From Scleromitrula shiraiana (lineage: Eukaryota; Ascomycota; Leotiomycetes; Helotiales; Sclerotiniaceae), in NCBI GenBank assembly GCA_028455995.1, contig JABELC010000001.1, positions 4,080,501 to 4,144,500 on the forward strand: 64,000 bases of DNA, given 5' to 3'. The notes beneath the pieces were generated by a model, which ran no database searches, had not been told where the DNA came from, and saw only the letters and a program-made list of their open reading frames with translations. Below, piece by piece: positions 48,508 through 61,173 of this stretch. Position 1 is the first letter of the stretch. Each line of letters begins with the position of its first letter. Position numbers and translations under genes: made by a program.

Positions 48508-50410
48508 TTAAATGCCCGAATCTATCTGATCCACCACATCCCGATTACTATACGCATCCCACTGCGTACAAGTATTCTGCATAATCGTTGGAATATCCCC
48601 CGCAATATCATCCGGCCGTTCCAAAATATTCGCATACAATCCCCCACTCGCATGCCACGCAATATGACAATGGAAAGGCCACACGCCGGGATTATCCATC
48701 GTAATTTGCCACACGATATGTCCATTCGCTCTGACTAACTGTACATCCCGTCGTTGGGGATTGTTGGCTCGGATAATGGAGACGCCGTCCCAGTCGCCGG
48801 GGCCTTCGTGCAGGATTTGCATGTTGTGGCCGTGGAGATGCATGGGGTGGGCGGCGGGGGAGGGGTTGTTGACGATGACGCGGATGGTGGTGTTGGAGCC
48901 GAAGTTTTGGACGTTCCATTCGGGGGGGTATGTGAAGTTCTTTTGGTCGGCGAGCAGGAGGACCGGGTCGTTGTAGTCGCCGCGGAAGGAGGTACCGCCT
49001 AGGGTCCATTGGAAACTACCGGTGTCGTTGACGAAGAAGTTTATGTCGAGATTTTTGGTTGTGGCTGGTGTGTTGGCTGGGAGGGAATAGTATGGTTCTG
49101 TAGTAGATAAATCATCGTTGGTACATGTTCCTGGATCGGGTACATTCCATGCACTGCTTGTAGGCGCTTTAGTTGTATCAGCTCTATCGTAGTAGATGGC
49201 TGCGAGAGCATTGGGCTGGTTTGCCAGGGAACAGATTGTGGAGATGTTAGATCGCATCCAGAATGCCGAATTCGATTTGCCTGCGTTAGCAGTAACAAGA
49301 ACGTCAGTTCGTTGTCCCACCCCGAGAGTGACTACGTTTGTAGTGTATGGTTTGATTGGAACAAAGTCGTTGGCGATAACTTGCATCTTATGTCCATCTA
49401 TGCTGAATCGCTGCATCCCCTCAGCTCCAGCATTAATCAATCTCAACCTATGCGTCTTTCCAGTCGTAAACTTGAACTTCGATATCCCAGCATTGTTTTC
49501 ACATCTTGTATTATCTCCAGCGGCCTTAGTTGAACAATTAAATGTCATCTTTCCGTTGATCAAGTTATTGTCTGATTTTGGGATAGGATTTGAGACACCT
49601 TTACCACCGACAACTTGTTCGACTATATCGAAATATTCGGTATGGTAGTAATCCGAGAGAAAAACCGGTCCAAGGTCAATATCATAGTTTGAATTCTTTG
49701 GACCGTGAATTATCATTGGTCCCAAAAGACCACCTAAAATTGGATTAGTATTTGATTCATGATAGAGTAGAAATCAATCTTACCAGCATATTGAGCAGAA
49801 TAATGCGAATGATACCAAGATGTACCATAAAGATCAGCTTTAAAGGTATATGTGAATGAAGCGCCTGGAGCAATGGGGCATTGGGTTACAGAAGGGACGC
49901 CATCCATATATTGAGTGCCTTTCTGAAGTAAGCCGTGCCAATGAAAAGATGTTCCTTCTTCGGGACCGGCTATCTGATTATGAACGGTGATCTGGAAAGT
50001 GTCTCCCCAATTCGCCTCAATTGCTGGTCCTGGGAACTGCCCATTTACTAAAATCACATTCTTGTAGTATCCATCAGGAGCTATAGTGCCCCGTGTAACC
50101 GTGAAGTCATACGAGCGTATAACTCCAGTATTGGGGGCTTGAGTGTAGGGATTGGTGCTTGCGGCACTTAATAATCCCCAAGGAAAGCCATTCGGGAGTG
50201 GGTTATTTGTGAGGAACGGGGAATATACTGGAGCATTGAGGGTACCCCAAACTGAGAGACTGGAGGACGGCTATGTTAGTATGAAGAAATAAACAGGTTA
50301 ACAGTGAGTGGGATTCGTGAGGCTCACCCATTTGTCACATCTTGATTCAAGGTATTGATGATTCCCACAACACCAGTAAGAAGGTTCCCTAGCAGTCCAA
50401 TAAGAGACAT
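48508..50410 (-). CDS. secreted laccase (multicopper oxidase)
   Basis: Minus-strand exons 50410-50328, 50259-49784 and 49733-48508 give 594 residues. The four copper-binding motifs are complete: HWHG (~133), WYHSHYSAQYAGG (~180), HPMHLHGHN (~484) and FHCHIAWHASGGL (~540) with the T1 Cys in HCH and an axial Leu ten residues later. Laccases oxidise phenols and reduce O2 to water outside the cell. The N-terminus is hydrophobic (MSLIGLLGNLLTGVVG) but is not a textbook signal peptide. Intron 1 is placed at gtgagc..ctccag, which gives a smooth join (VTNG/LSVWGTL); other acceptors in the same intron are possible. The C-terminus (VVDQIDSGI) differs from the DSGL plug of some ascomycete laccases only in the last residue. 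Confidence 0.9.
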
Positions 50411-52569
50411 AGTGAACTTAGAAGTCGTGGATGCATTTGGAGAGAACGACCACACTTAAACCTTTATACAAGAAGGAGTTCAGTACAACAATGCTCCAAG
50501 CCACTAGTTTGCCAAAGGAACAGACTGATGCAAGTCCATGCTGATTTGAAAGAGGTGATACTCAAGGGTGTGTTCTAGGGAATAGCCAGCCGTTTACGAA
50601 GTGAGCCATATTTACGAGGGTTGAGATCGGAACCATCAGAATTCAAGGGATTTTACGCATCTTTGTTCATAATTAAACATTGGAAATAAGCATCTTGGTG
50701 AGTTTTGATATTTTATGAGAATTAGTTCGGATAAAGACCCAGAAAAATAATGCACGGTTGAATAAATTCAAAATTACTCGTGCTCGCTCGTGCTCGGTTG
50801 CCCGCCTACGTCCCGCTAAAGCTCACGGTTGCGGGGACTAACCCTTAGTGCTAGCTGATCAAATAATATGGAATGGTTTATTAAGACAACTTGAAACTTT
50901 TCTATGTCGCTTTGCAGAACTGGGGGACTGATAATGGCCAAATCCAATCCTTTGTGAATCGTATCCAAAATTAATGGTCCCTAGGAAGGTGAGTAATAAG
51001 ATCCGACAAGAGATCTTATGAGCACTAACCGGAAAAAACAAACTTCCTAGGCGGTATCAGAAAACTATATGCTTAAATTGAATAAGGATCGAACAGCTAA
51101 GCTCCCCTCAAGCATCATCCCATCGTCTTGTATGTAAAAATCACTCGAATTATCATACATAGTGATGCAGGTAACTCAAACGCTCCCAGATAATCAATGT
51201 TGAAGTGACCACAATATAGCGATGCAGTGAAAGGTCGCAGCGTGGTTAATATATTACAAATAAATCACTGCAGATAGAGCACCAAAACATGGACAGGAAA
51301 CGCATTAGTAATAAACAGACAGAAGCTAGTATGGAGACAATGATTTTGTACCTGTATGCTATAGCTATTAATTGCGACGCTGCTGCTTACGGCGGAGATA
51401 CACTTAAGCCACTAGCAGTTTTGAGAATTGAACCTCGTCAGTTTGCCTTCTCAGCTCGGGTATATTATTTTTTGGCTTGTTTTCTAGATTGATACCACCT
51501 TACTGTGCCAAACGCTGAATGGAAGCTTGAGATGAAAGGAGAGTATGGTCTTGCAATAGTCCAGTGTACGTGAAAACCGTCCGTTATCGACGGGGTCAAG
51601 GCACCACTAACCGCATTGTATCCAAAAGTATCTCAAAAAATTATAATCAGCAACGATGCGTATATGTACGAACCATTGGCACATATCGGGAGGATTGTAT
51701 TGACAATGATGATACCTATATTCTTCTTCATATGAGCGATCGACTGTGATGAGTTGTTAAACAATGCGCGATAAAATGTCAAAGTTCAGACTTGAGTGAA
51801 GATCTGGAATTGTGCGTTGGAGTGATTAGTCACCATATATGAGCTAGTAAGTCATGCTAAATAATTCAAGTATCGCTGCAGTAGTTTAGCGAAACATTGG
51901 AATTCCAGATATGATCAAATTGTCCAAATTCTATTTCATATCGATCGCCATCGATCGCTGATACCGGAAGCCCAAACAATGTAGGTGATGTTTTACCATA
52001 TACCATGAGTGACTCGGTGACCTAGAATACTGTAGGACGTGCAGAAGTATTGAATATCTCGTGGCGTCCGCCACAATCCATAAAATGAAGAAGTAGAAGT
52101 CAAGAAGTTTTCCCGCAACGTTTGGGAAGCTCTTGCAATATCTTCTCGTCCCATGTTCACACAGATGATAGGAGGACGGAGTTGAATTCGTAGTTCGCGA
52201 GGTAGACATGTTGAGCAATGAATAAATAATCCATCACTACGAGCGATGTGGTGAGTTAAAAATCCCCGAAAATTTCAATTCCCACACAGGTTTCATTTGT
52301 GTTAAACAACAGTACTGCAGTGTTTCGTGGTGGACTCTCTCTGGAAACGTAATGAACTTTTTTGATTGCTGATACATATTGACGCCAAATGAACTCCGAC
52401 CCAATGCCGGTCTGATAGACAAGTAATGGCAGCAGAAAAACATGGCGAGTGCCGTTGATTGGCCTGCCAGAATGTGTATTCAGATGTGCCCTTAAAATGA
52501 GCGCTCATTTGTTCCTACCTGCCTCGAACTCTATACCCTCGATCCATCCACCCCGATATTTCGATCTTA
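50411..52569. other. 2.1 kb intergenic region, no gene seen
   Basis: AT-rich with scattered short frames (for example 51289-51492, 52237-52508), none with protein-like composition or splice partners. The left part is the laccase promoter. A CTCG-rich patch (50774-50820) contains TCGTGCTCGC repeats. Confidence 0.5.
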
Positions 52570-53149
52570 TTATTCATTACTCGAAGAGCGATATGCCTGG
52601 CGGGGCATAACTAATGGACGACGCTGCGCGCGAGCAAAAGCTTCTAACATTTCCGGAGTTGCAATGGTATCTGAACGAATAGTACTTCCTATAGCCATGA
52701 AGAACCTGGATAGGTAGAGAGGTAATTAGCTGATGTACCAATAATTTGAGGGTTGGAGGTAGTAGATGAATACCCAAAAGTAGCTCCCGAGCTAAGCATA
52801 TATGTGCGGAGTGTCCTCCAAACACCATTCGGACCAGGGCCAAATTTGATGATTGTAAGGGTACCTTTAAGTTTGTTAAGATAAAGTAATTCAAACTTTG
52901 GACTCTATAATAAAACATACCATACATGAACCCCAATATGGCGCCGACAGCTATCAATTATTGTGAGTAAGAAGTAATTATAAGTATAAGTAAGAAGATT
53001 ATCGCATACTGCCACCCATCATTGCTCCCATTTGAACTACAATAAAAGATTAGTATGATACTCAAGCAAAGCTTTTAGGAAAAACTCTTACGTTTATTCC
53101 ATATTGTCTGGCCGGCAGGATGACCTTGAGGTGGTGGCATTGGAGGCAT
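52570..53149 (-). CDS. mgr2: Mgr2/ROMO1 family mitochondrial inner-membrane protein (TIM23 subunit)
   Basis: Minus-strand exons 53149-53092, 53036-53010, 52950-52921, 52864-52774 and 52705-52570 give 113 residues. The N-terminus is Pro-rich (MPPMPPPQGHPAGQ). Two membrane segments follow: GAMMGGTVGAILGFMYG and, after the loop KFGPGPNGVWRTLRTYML, the second one GATFGFFMAIGS. The glycine-rich first helix and the GPG-loop are diagnostic of the family. Yeast Mgr2 is a lateral gatekeeper of the TIM23 preprotein translocase; the animal homologue ROMO1 is linked to ROS. Two of the exons have 27 and 30 bases. The start lies 850 bp from the divergent FHA gene. Confidence 0.9.
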
Positions 53150-53998
53150 GGTGAAATGATTTCAATTGTTTATTGAATTATAATGTTAATGGTATGATTA
53201 TGAAATTGAAAGGATATATATATATATATATATTATATACAGGCAAATCTTTAAAAATGCGAACCAAATCTGTCTATGATGCTTCACGGTGGATGCCGAA
53301 TTAGACGCACGGACCCCTTCTTTCTCTCTTGATTGTGAATGGTTTTTTTTACCCCACGTTCTAATTCTAAAGTTAAGCCTTACCCGATTAGAGTTTTTGT
53401 TCACGTGACTCATGTAGATCAGCAATGTACTCGTACCATACTAATAAATACATACTAACTAATAATACTCTAGGGTAATGAATTGCCCAAACTTTCCAGC
53501 TTGGCAAAGGAACGTCAAACTTGATAAAATCCAAAATAACTCTCTCTCTTTTGATCCAACAGCAATTGTTTTATATCGACCGCATTACATAGATGTAAGT
53601 AATTTATCTTCTTATTTTGCTGCTTTGTTTTCTGTAATGAATATACTATCATCATTTATAAATCCGATCGCTCCCTTCCTGCCCCTTTCACCAAACTTTC
53701 TCTCCTCTTGTCATCATATCATGGCGCCAAATCTTTGTGGACAACTTGCTGACGATTATACCAACTCTAGTGCTATTCGACTTCGATTCAATGTTCGTTC
53801 AATAGATAGATCGAATGAAGATACCTGATATTCTACGAGTTCTACGAAATACCTACGCAAGCAAAGATACCCAGCGGTTTTAATCGTTAGTTGAGGTTGA
53901 ATGGGGGGAGGATAAGAATAACATTTCAACAATAAAACCGTCAAAATTATCGCGAATAAATATTTTCTCTTTTAGGGGATTCAATATCAATCTCTCAG
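53150..53998. other. divergent promoter between Mgr2 and the FHA-protein gene
   Basis: AT-rich, with (AT)n around 53215-53236 and no supported gene. The frame 53478-53828 has no protein-like pattern. Confidence 0.5.
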
Positions 53999-56316
53999 AT
54001 GACGGCAGTAGCGAATCCACCGAGTTTTCAGCAAATTAATAGGTCAGCATGGGGATCTAATGCTGATCAAGGAGGACTTGCTTCTATGAACGGCGACGAA
54101 GTAGCCAGGATGTTTATGCCACGAAAAAGCGCCCAGCGCGCAAACTCAACTTCTTCCATATCTTCCAATTCCTCCACATCCTCGAATTCAACAATATCGC
54201 AACAATCAACACAGACTAATGGGGTACCAATGTCCGCATCTAGTGAATCAAATAATTGGGCTACAGCAGCGGCAAGGAAGAAAGTTCAACGAGGAGGCCC
54301 ATGGCCATCAAACAAAACTGATACTATATCTGGAGTAACGACTTCAAGACCCTCGATATTGACAAATGGTAATTCCGCTTCATCTTCCATGAATTCTGCT
54401 CATCAAACAGCCTCCACGGTACCATCACAACATATTACGTCAAATGGATCACAACAAATGAGACCCCAAGCACAGCCCGTAGAAGGAGAACCCATGTTAT
54501 ATCTACTCTCCATGAATGGTACTTTTGATCATAAAAGGATATCTGTACCTTTCTACCCCGATTCCTTGCGAATAGGACGACAAACGAATGCGAAAACGGT
54601 TCCATCACCTGCGAACGGCTTCTTTGATTCGAAAGTATTGTCCAGACAACATGCCGAGATATGGTCAGATAGAAGTGGAAAGATTTGGATTAGAGATGTC
54701 AAATCCTCCAACGGTACTTTCGTCAACGGGGTTCGGTTATCCCTGGAGAATAAAGAATCTGATCCACATGAGTTACAATCGCAAGACCACCTAGAGCTTG
54801 GTATTGACATCGTAAGTGAAGATCAAAAAACGGTTGTGCATCATAAGGTTGCCGCAAAAGTTGAACATGCTGGGTTTTGGGGTGCCACAAATAATGTTTT
54901 AGACATGAACTTTGGTGACCTGAACCCCGCTAATGGAACATCACTCATGTTACCATCTCAAGGGCCGATGAGAGTAAGAACAGGAAGTCAAGGGTCGGTG
55001 GGCAGCAATCGCCATAGTGGACCACCAGCCAGTACGGCTGGAAGTCAAATGAGTATGATGGGCCAGCAACGTCCAATGAATTTCTGGTTGACTCCAGTCA
55101 CAACCGAGCAGATCGTGAAAAAACTTTCGGTGAGTACAATATTCGTCACTACATGCAATGTCATATCTAATGTCTATATCAGAGTGAAATGAGAACGGCG
55201 CGGCTACAAAATGCGGATCTTGGTCGGGCGGATAGTTTCTTTGGTGGGTTGTTATCAAAAGACAATGTGAAGGAACTCAAACATGCACCAACGGAACCAA
55301 CAAAGCCTGCGCAGCTAAATGGCTCCTCGTTACCTTTCAGAACTGATGGAAAGCCTCGTTTCTCTGATCCACCAGCCCCTCCACCACAGCAACCTCTTCC
55401 CGAAAAGCCAGACATTGCACGGTCTCACGGCTTCGATCCCGCATCACCAACTGCATCTTTGAGGCGTTCCAATACTGAAAAAGCTCGCTCTATAGCAAAT
55501 GGTTCGCCAGTCAGACAGGAAGTTAGTAGTCAGATTGTTACGTTGGTTGAGGCATTGGCATCAGCCAAGAAAGAGATCGATACACAGAGCGCTAGAATGC
55601 GCGATTTAGAGGATATGCTTCAAAAAGAAAGACAAGCACGAGAGACGGCTGAAGAGGTTGCCAAAAGGTTAGAGCTACAATCACCAGAGTCCGGTATGAA
55701 TGGCAGCGTCAAGATTGGCACAGAAGGCTCGATTATCGAAGACGCTTTTGACCCACCCTCTGAAGAGGGTGTATCTCACACAAACACGGGCATCGAGACT
55801 CATGTTGATGCCAAAGGGATTACAGATTCCTCTCGGTTACTAGAGCACCGACTAGAGATCATGCTATCAGATATGCAAGAACTCCGATCTCAAATGGAAA
55901 CGTTCAAGAAGCGCGCTGAAACTGCCGAGGCTGAAAGAGATACAGACCGTCGAACATTGGCTGAAATGGTAGAGAAAATTCGATCGGATGAACAAGTCAA
56001 GCGATCCACTTCAACCGAAAGATCCAAATCCCCATTAAAGCAAATTACTGAGAAACATCTGAACGGATCGATGAATACTTCAGATTCGATACTTCATTCA
56101 GTAACACAAAGACCTAGCCTTTCGGCCCGCCAGTCGTCCGAAAAGGGTGATATTCATGGATCGCTTAAACATGCGATCGCTTCAACCAGGCCTAATGGCC
56201 ATGGTCCCTTGCTATACCACTCCACACCGTATGCCTCGATGGTCGGTGTTGTTCTGATAGGTATGGGACTAATGGCCTATTTGAACGGTTGGCAACCCCT
56301 CAAGGTGGATAGATAG
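53999..56316 (+). CDS. pro45: FHA-domain tail-anchored protein, STRIPAK subunit (SLMAP homologue; PRO45/HAM-4 type)
   Basis: Exons 53999-55129 and 55183-56316 give 754 residues. Residues ~1-160 are Ser/Thr/Asn-rich. An FHA domain covers ~165-275 with all marks: SLRIGRQT, SRQHAEIW and SSNGTFVNG, which bind phosphothreonine. A Pro/Ser region and a coiled coil (~500-545 and ~600-660) follow. The C-terminus is a single membrane helix (SMVGVVLIGMGLMAYLNGW) next to the end, that is, a tail anchor for ER/nuclear envelope. This domain order is that of fungal SLMAP homologues (Sordaria PRO45, Neurospora HAM-4, yeast Far9/Far10), which place STRIPAK on membranes and are needed for hyphal fusion and fruiting-body formation. 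Confidence 0.9.
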
Positions 56317-57916
56317 AAACTCTCATTACATACGATCCTTTAGACATTTCTTTACCTTTTATCCTTTTTTTTTCAGCTTGGGCAAAAACAAGGAGTAGCC
56401 TTGATTTGTATCAGCCCGTCATGACCCCCGTTGGTCGTTCAAGACCGCCAAATCTTGTATGTAAGAATTCTCCTTTGTTAATTAACTTTCGCCAAGTCTG
56501 AAATTTCGATATCTTAAGCACGTGGACTGGTTGGTTGGGGCGTTGCGGTGTGGGGGAGTTGGGATTCTGTGCTATACTATGGAATGTTTCGGCATGTGGA
56601 TACGGGGGGTGGGGGTTGGGCATATTGGGAGGGGAGGGGTACACACCGATACCACAAGATTCGTCCATATTCAGTTTTCTTTTAAAATGGCTCGTTTCGT
56701 TTCACATAGGAATGGGGATCTATAGGGATGGATGGAGGGAGGGAATCAAGGAATGGAGGGCTTAGAGGCTTATTGTCACTTTGTGAGAATGTAGGGGGAG
56801 GGGTCGGGAGTGGATGGACGGATACTTATCTTATTTGACATTGTTCATCATAGCATTATATGAACCTGGTTCGTTTGTTCGTTCGTTCTTCAGTCCGGGG
56901 AAAAACGCGTGAGACGGCCGATTTCTGCTTTACAGTAACATTTCTTTGCAATTTTTTTCTTTCCGTGTTCTAGTATTGGGTTACTTATCATATCATATCA
57001 TATCATATCATGTCATATCATGTCATATCATGTCATATCATGTCATATCATGTCATATCATATCGTATTGAGATGTTTCTCAGTTTCTGTTTCGTTTTGT
57101 TTATCCAATCTATTCGTTCATTTTTTTTGGAAGTTTCTTATTATGTATGGCGAATGGATCGATGTGATGTGATGCGATGATGGTATGCAAAAGATTGAAG
57201 GGGGCGTGGGGGAAGAGATATAGGATGGTATAGAATACATGTGGAGCGTAGGAGTGCAAGAAATAGCAGATGTTTTGTTTGGTTGCGATGTGGTGTGGTG
57301 TAGTGTGGTATCTGTGGTATTGTGATATCAGGGTTGGAATTGGTATATATACATAGTTACCTAACCTATCTGACTTGACTTGACTTGACTTGATTTTCTG
57401 AACTTATCTGTGAGGACTCAAACTTTTGGTGCATATTTGGTGATACAAGATGCTATGTTATTATGTTTATAGAGCCTCGATGGTTATCTACTTCGAAGTC
57501 GAAGTATTTGAACGCGGGGTCATTGCGTCTTTTGTACTTCATGCAATGACGATGCTGTACAGCTTACTTGCATGAACTTGTGGGGTGAGGGGATGATGTT
57601 TGTTTGATGTTCTGATGAGATCTTTGAGCCAATGAAATTTCGGTTTGCGAGTTTTGGGTAACTAATGGGGATGCTTCAAGTATCTTTTCTTCATGGAGTT
57701 GGTTGGGATGGATGGTGGTGCATTCATTTTCGTCTAGAAACCACCGTTCAGCTTCATCTAGATTGGGGTAACCAAGGTAGTGAATATGATAAACCAATAA
57801 ACAGGTGACATGAAAAGACTATCCTCCCGAAACACTCGACTTTCGAAGTCCCCGCTTCTATACTCCAAACGCTCGGAATCTTTGCAATTTTTCACAGTGC
57901 TTCTCTGCCTCACAAC
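56317..57916. other. intergenic with short tandem arrays, no gene seen
   Basis: Downstream of the FHA gene. G-rich patches at 56530-56660 and 56690-56810 and a 10-bp tandem array near 57.0 kb. Minus frame 57797-57564 has no support. Confidence 0.5.
56989..57063 (+). repeat. TGTCATATCA minisatellite
   Basis: About seven tandem copies of the 10-bp unit (TATCATATCA / TGTCATATCA), with the first and last units varying at one base. Confidence 0.85.
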
Positions 57917-58510
57917 ATGGCAGAAAAAAGAAAGAATCTACCACCCCTCTCTACAAATGACAAGTTAATTCACATCTCTGAACCGAAGAAATTTTCCTAA
58001 ATTTGCTTAGCAGACCATAGTGTTCTGCAAAAGCTCAAAACGAGTTGAGTCAGAAGTCGCAGACGCTTCAAAATCCACTTGCAGTATGTTTAATATCTTC
58101 GTTTTTCTGTCAAGACTGTTCACTGATTATCACAATATGCTAGGCCACAAAAGAATAAAAACCAAAGATGAGACTTCTGAATTCACAGGTGCTATGGCGG
58201 TTATGTAGCGACAATTCGATGCGAACTCGGAGATGAAATTTAAGCTCGAAGCTTTGGAGAATCGAATCAAGGAGATGGAGACAAAGAAAAAGTTGATGGA
58301 GAAAATAAAGAGACTGAATATTATGATAAACTTGCTTGGTGGTGATGCCAACTTTTGGCGACTTAATCAAGGTATAGCTTATGTTCTTGACACTACCATT
58401 TAATACAGTGGAAGGGAGAAAGGATGGAATTTATAAGATTATTTAAGATGTTTTTGCTGCTTTGTTACTTTGGCGTAGGAGCGAGCCTGAAGGTACAGGT
58501 CAAGAATTGA
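57917..58510 (+). CDS. small coiled-coil protein, unknown (first exon uncertain)
   Basis: ATG 57917 opens MAEKRKNLPPLSTND. The next coding block (about 58020-58085, KAQNELSQKSQTLQNPLA) and the clear one at 58209-58371 (RQFDANSEMKFKLEALENR.., a Lys/Glu coiled coil ending LGGDANFWRLNQ) are joined by a good intron (gtatgt..tgtag, in phase). A last exon (58481-58510, GASLKVQVKN) is possible after an intron with acceptor ..gcgtag. The join between the first two blocks could not be made in frame with a normal donor, so the start may be wrong or the gene damaged. Family unknown; it is the first of a row of similar coiled-coil genes. Confidence 0.4.
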
Positions 58511-58743
58511 ATATTTGATTTTTCGTAACCATCATAGAATGCTGGGCAGTTGGTTAATTGTTTTTTACATTCTTATCTCTAACAAGCAGTGCATCTGATG
58601 ATAACTTCGGAGGTGAATTTAAATCCTCATATTTCACGCTTAAATCTCTGTTTGCAATCATTTACGCATGGTTGCTTCTTCTTCTCCCAACACAACACAA
58701 ACCTTCAATCTCGACTGAAAAAAAAAACAATCAGAACCCCAGA

Positions 58744-59588
58744 ATGGCGATGAGAACCGATCTCTTGAGTTCAATGAGACCGTCTCCTGAAGCAGAATGT
58801 GCGTATATATGCTATAGATTATGTAGACTTTCTGATTCTAACCAAAGTTGAATAGGTCGAACAAATGCCTTTTCGCGGAAATCCTCAGCACCCAACGAGT
58901 TGGCCCAAAGTTTGAACCCAAGCAAGAAGAGAATTATAGAAGGTAGACTGATAGCTTTTTCTGTTTCAATGCAATTAAAATTGGTTCTCTGATCAAAGAT
59001 TCCATGCTGATTCCTAACGGATATTACTGACAGCATTACAGTCCCCAAAGGAGAGGAAAGAAGAACTATCCTCAAAGGAAATAAAACTACAAGGAACGAG
59101 ACTCCTACAGAGGCCTTCATGCGCATTAACAAGGCCATTCAACTAGAAATTGGGTTCAACCCTAGATTTGCATCATTGGAAGTCACAAGGCACCCCAAGC
59201 TATTGGAAAGTAAGACCGAAGAACTTCTCGGTAAAGAAAAAGACAAGGACGAAAACTTGAGGCGCCTCACAGTCGAATCCCAGAGATTCTTCGAGGAATA
59301 TAAAATAGCGAGTCAACAAGCAATTCTAGATGTCGAGCAGAAGAATGCAAGTTTGCAACGAGAGATCGAAGAGCTCAGCTCAGAATCAACCAAAGCAGAG
59401 AGCAACTTTCATCGACGCAATTTTGATTTACAGTAGGAAATTACAGAATTAAAACTGGAAAAATGATGATCTGAAAGAAACGAATAGGATACTTAGGGCT
59501 CAAGTTCAAAGTCATGTAAAGGGAATTGGAGAACTGGAGGAGACAACAGCGCAAATCAAGAAGATCTTGGGCACTGGAAGTAAGTGAA
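58744..59588 (+). pseudogene. coiled-coil protein gene cut short by a stop and a frame shift
   Basis: Exons 58744-58798, 58856-58942 and 59042-59436 read MAMRTDLLSSMRPSPEAEC.., then a basic stretch and a long coiled coil to TAG 59434, 178 residues. The three exons have good splice sites and frame. Heptad-like sequence goes on after the stop (EITELKLE), and then in a different frame (NDDLKETNRILRAQVQSH.., to TGA 59586). So the natural gene was probably longer (about 230 residues) and this allele has a nonsense change (CAG to TAG fits) plus an indel in a run of A at about 59460. Alternatively 59434 is the genuine end. Confidence 0.5.
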
Positions 59589-60002
59589 TGATAGCGCAGT
59601 GTGTTTGAATAGTTTTCTAAACTATGGGCTGGAGTTTGTGAGTGGCCATTTCACAAATATCTAGAACTTCGAGATCGCTCATGGTTAGATGCCCAACCCC
59701 TTCCCACAATACAAATCATCGAATAGCGCAAGCTGTTATGGTTGGGGCCTTTTCAGTTAAAGAAATGAAAACCTGGTACAAAAATACGAATCATGTTCTT
59801 TGATAGAGTCTGGAGAAAAAAATACGAATATCACATCAGTGACTCTATACAGCAGAAATTAGAGCTAAGGTCTAGTGGATGTCTAGTTCAACTCTACGAA
59901 TAAGTAATCAGTTCACGGCATAGTACCTGCTGAAATTCATCTCTATACGTCGACATGAGTAAAGGATCGAACCTATCATTTGAAGTCTAGAAAATAATTA
60001 CT

Positions 60003-60858
60003 AACACTTCTAGACTAAAGTTACACAGGTAGTGAAGAGGCTGCAGACTGCAGCCGCCAACCAACATGCACCAGAAACTTGGTATCTGACAGGTATCAGT
60101 CCTTGCTCGGCAAAACATTCCATGCCAAGATGGGTAGTTCCCGAATTTGGTACGTTCATCCCTATCGTCTTGTTTGCGTATGAAGTGAATTGACGCTTGT
60201 TTGGTTTTTTCTAGACTACCTTTAATTTTGCTTTTACTTTTATACTAAAGGTAAACTTCTACTTCCACAATAGTCATTCAACCAAGAAAGTTCAGCTGTC
60301 GAAAATTTCGAGGGACTACTCCCACCTCCAATGCCCACCATGCCACAAGTTATGAATGTTTACAACAACATATATTAACCAGTTTACCATACAGCTTACC
60401 ATCCGGCATGGCACCCACCTCCATACATTGAACACCGACTCCACCATGCCAATCATGCCCTCGCTGCAAACAGGAATGAGGAACATGATAGAAAGCGACG
60501 GAAAATCGCTCGTTTGTCAGAGTTAATCAAAGAGGGTGCGAAGTTAAAGAAGAAGGCGGAAAGACTTCGAGGGATTGCTCTAGAATTGATGGATTATTGC
60601 AACAAATTGATTGGCACCAACAGGAAGCTGAAGAGAACCGTCAAAAACAGCCAGAAGATGGTTCATCGATATCACCTTCGATTGCAATGTATTTGTCGGA
60701 GCCAGTGGGCACGTGTTGATAACCATCAAGGAAGTCCAGGGTTACTTCCATTTCTTTACAAATACAGGTTGGAGCTGTTGAAGGAGATTATCCTAACAAT
60801 TCTGGAGGAAGAGGCTAGGGAGGAGGAGGAGGAGGAGGAGGAGGAGGACATAGATTGA
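60003..60858 (+). pseudogene. coiled-coil protein gene with an internal stop, unknown
   Basis: Coding-like blocks: TKVTQVVKRLQTAAANQHAPETWYL (from about 60015) and, from about 60275, a Pro/His/Met-rich part (EGLLPPPMPTMPQV..YHPAWHPPPYIEHR), then a strongly basic coiled coil (RKRRKIARLSELIKEG.., KLKRTVKNSQKMVHRY) and a run of ten Glu ending EDID at 60858. TAA 60376-60378 interrupts the second block in frame; CAA to TAA would explain it, though an unnoticed intron around it is possible. No start codon was identified. The Glu run is a GAG microsatellite. Confidence 0.4.
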
Positions 60859-61173
60859 TTGGCTTTTGGGAATTTCAGTCACGAATTGGGATATGTGCAG
60901 GATTGGGAACCGTTGGGCTGATTGGGCTGTTTGGGTATCTAGCAAATCATGCGGCACAGAGAGTAGATTTTTTGGTAGGGACGGGGAGATGCATATTAGC
61001 CAAGGCAACTTGCCGAACACACACCCTTGTAGCTATGTCAGCCTGTACTGTTTTTCCTTCTGTTATGTAGCACCCACACTCCTGAATTTATCTTTTGCCA
61101 CTGCCAAAATTTATTATTCTACTGTTTCCCAGGACTAAGTGCTCTAGGAAACCAAACAATACACCATATCAAG

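Noticed and set aside
48692..49009. Frames antisense or out of frame within the laccase (Arg/Pro-rich or Val-rich)
   Set aside because: Shadows of the GC-richer 3' part of the laccase, which carries the copper motifs in the true frame.
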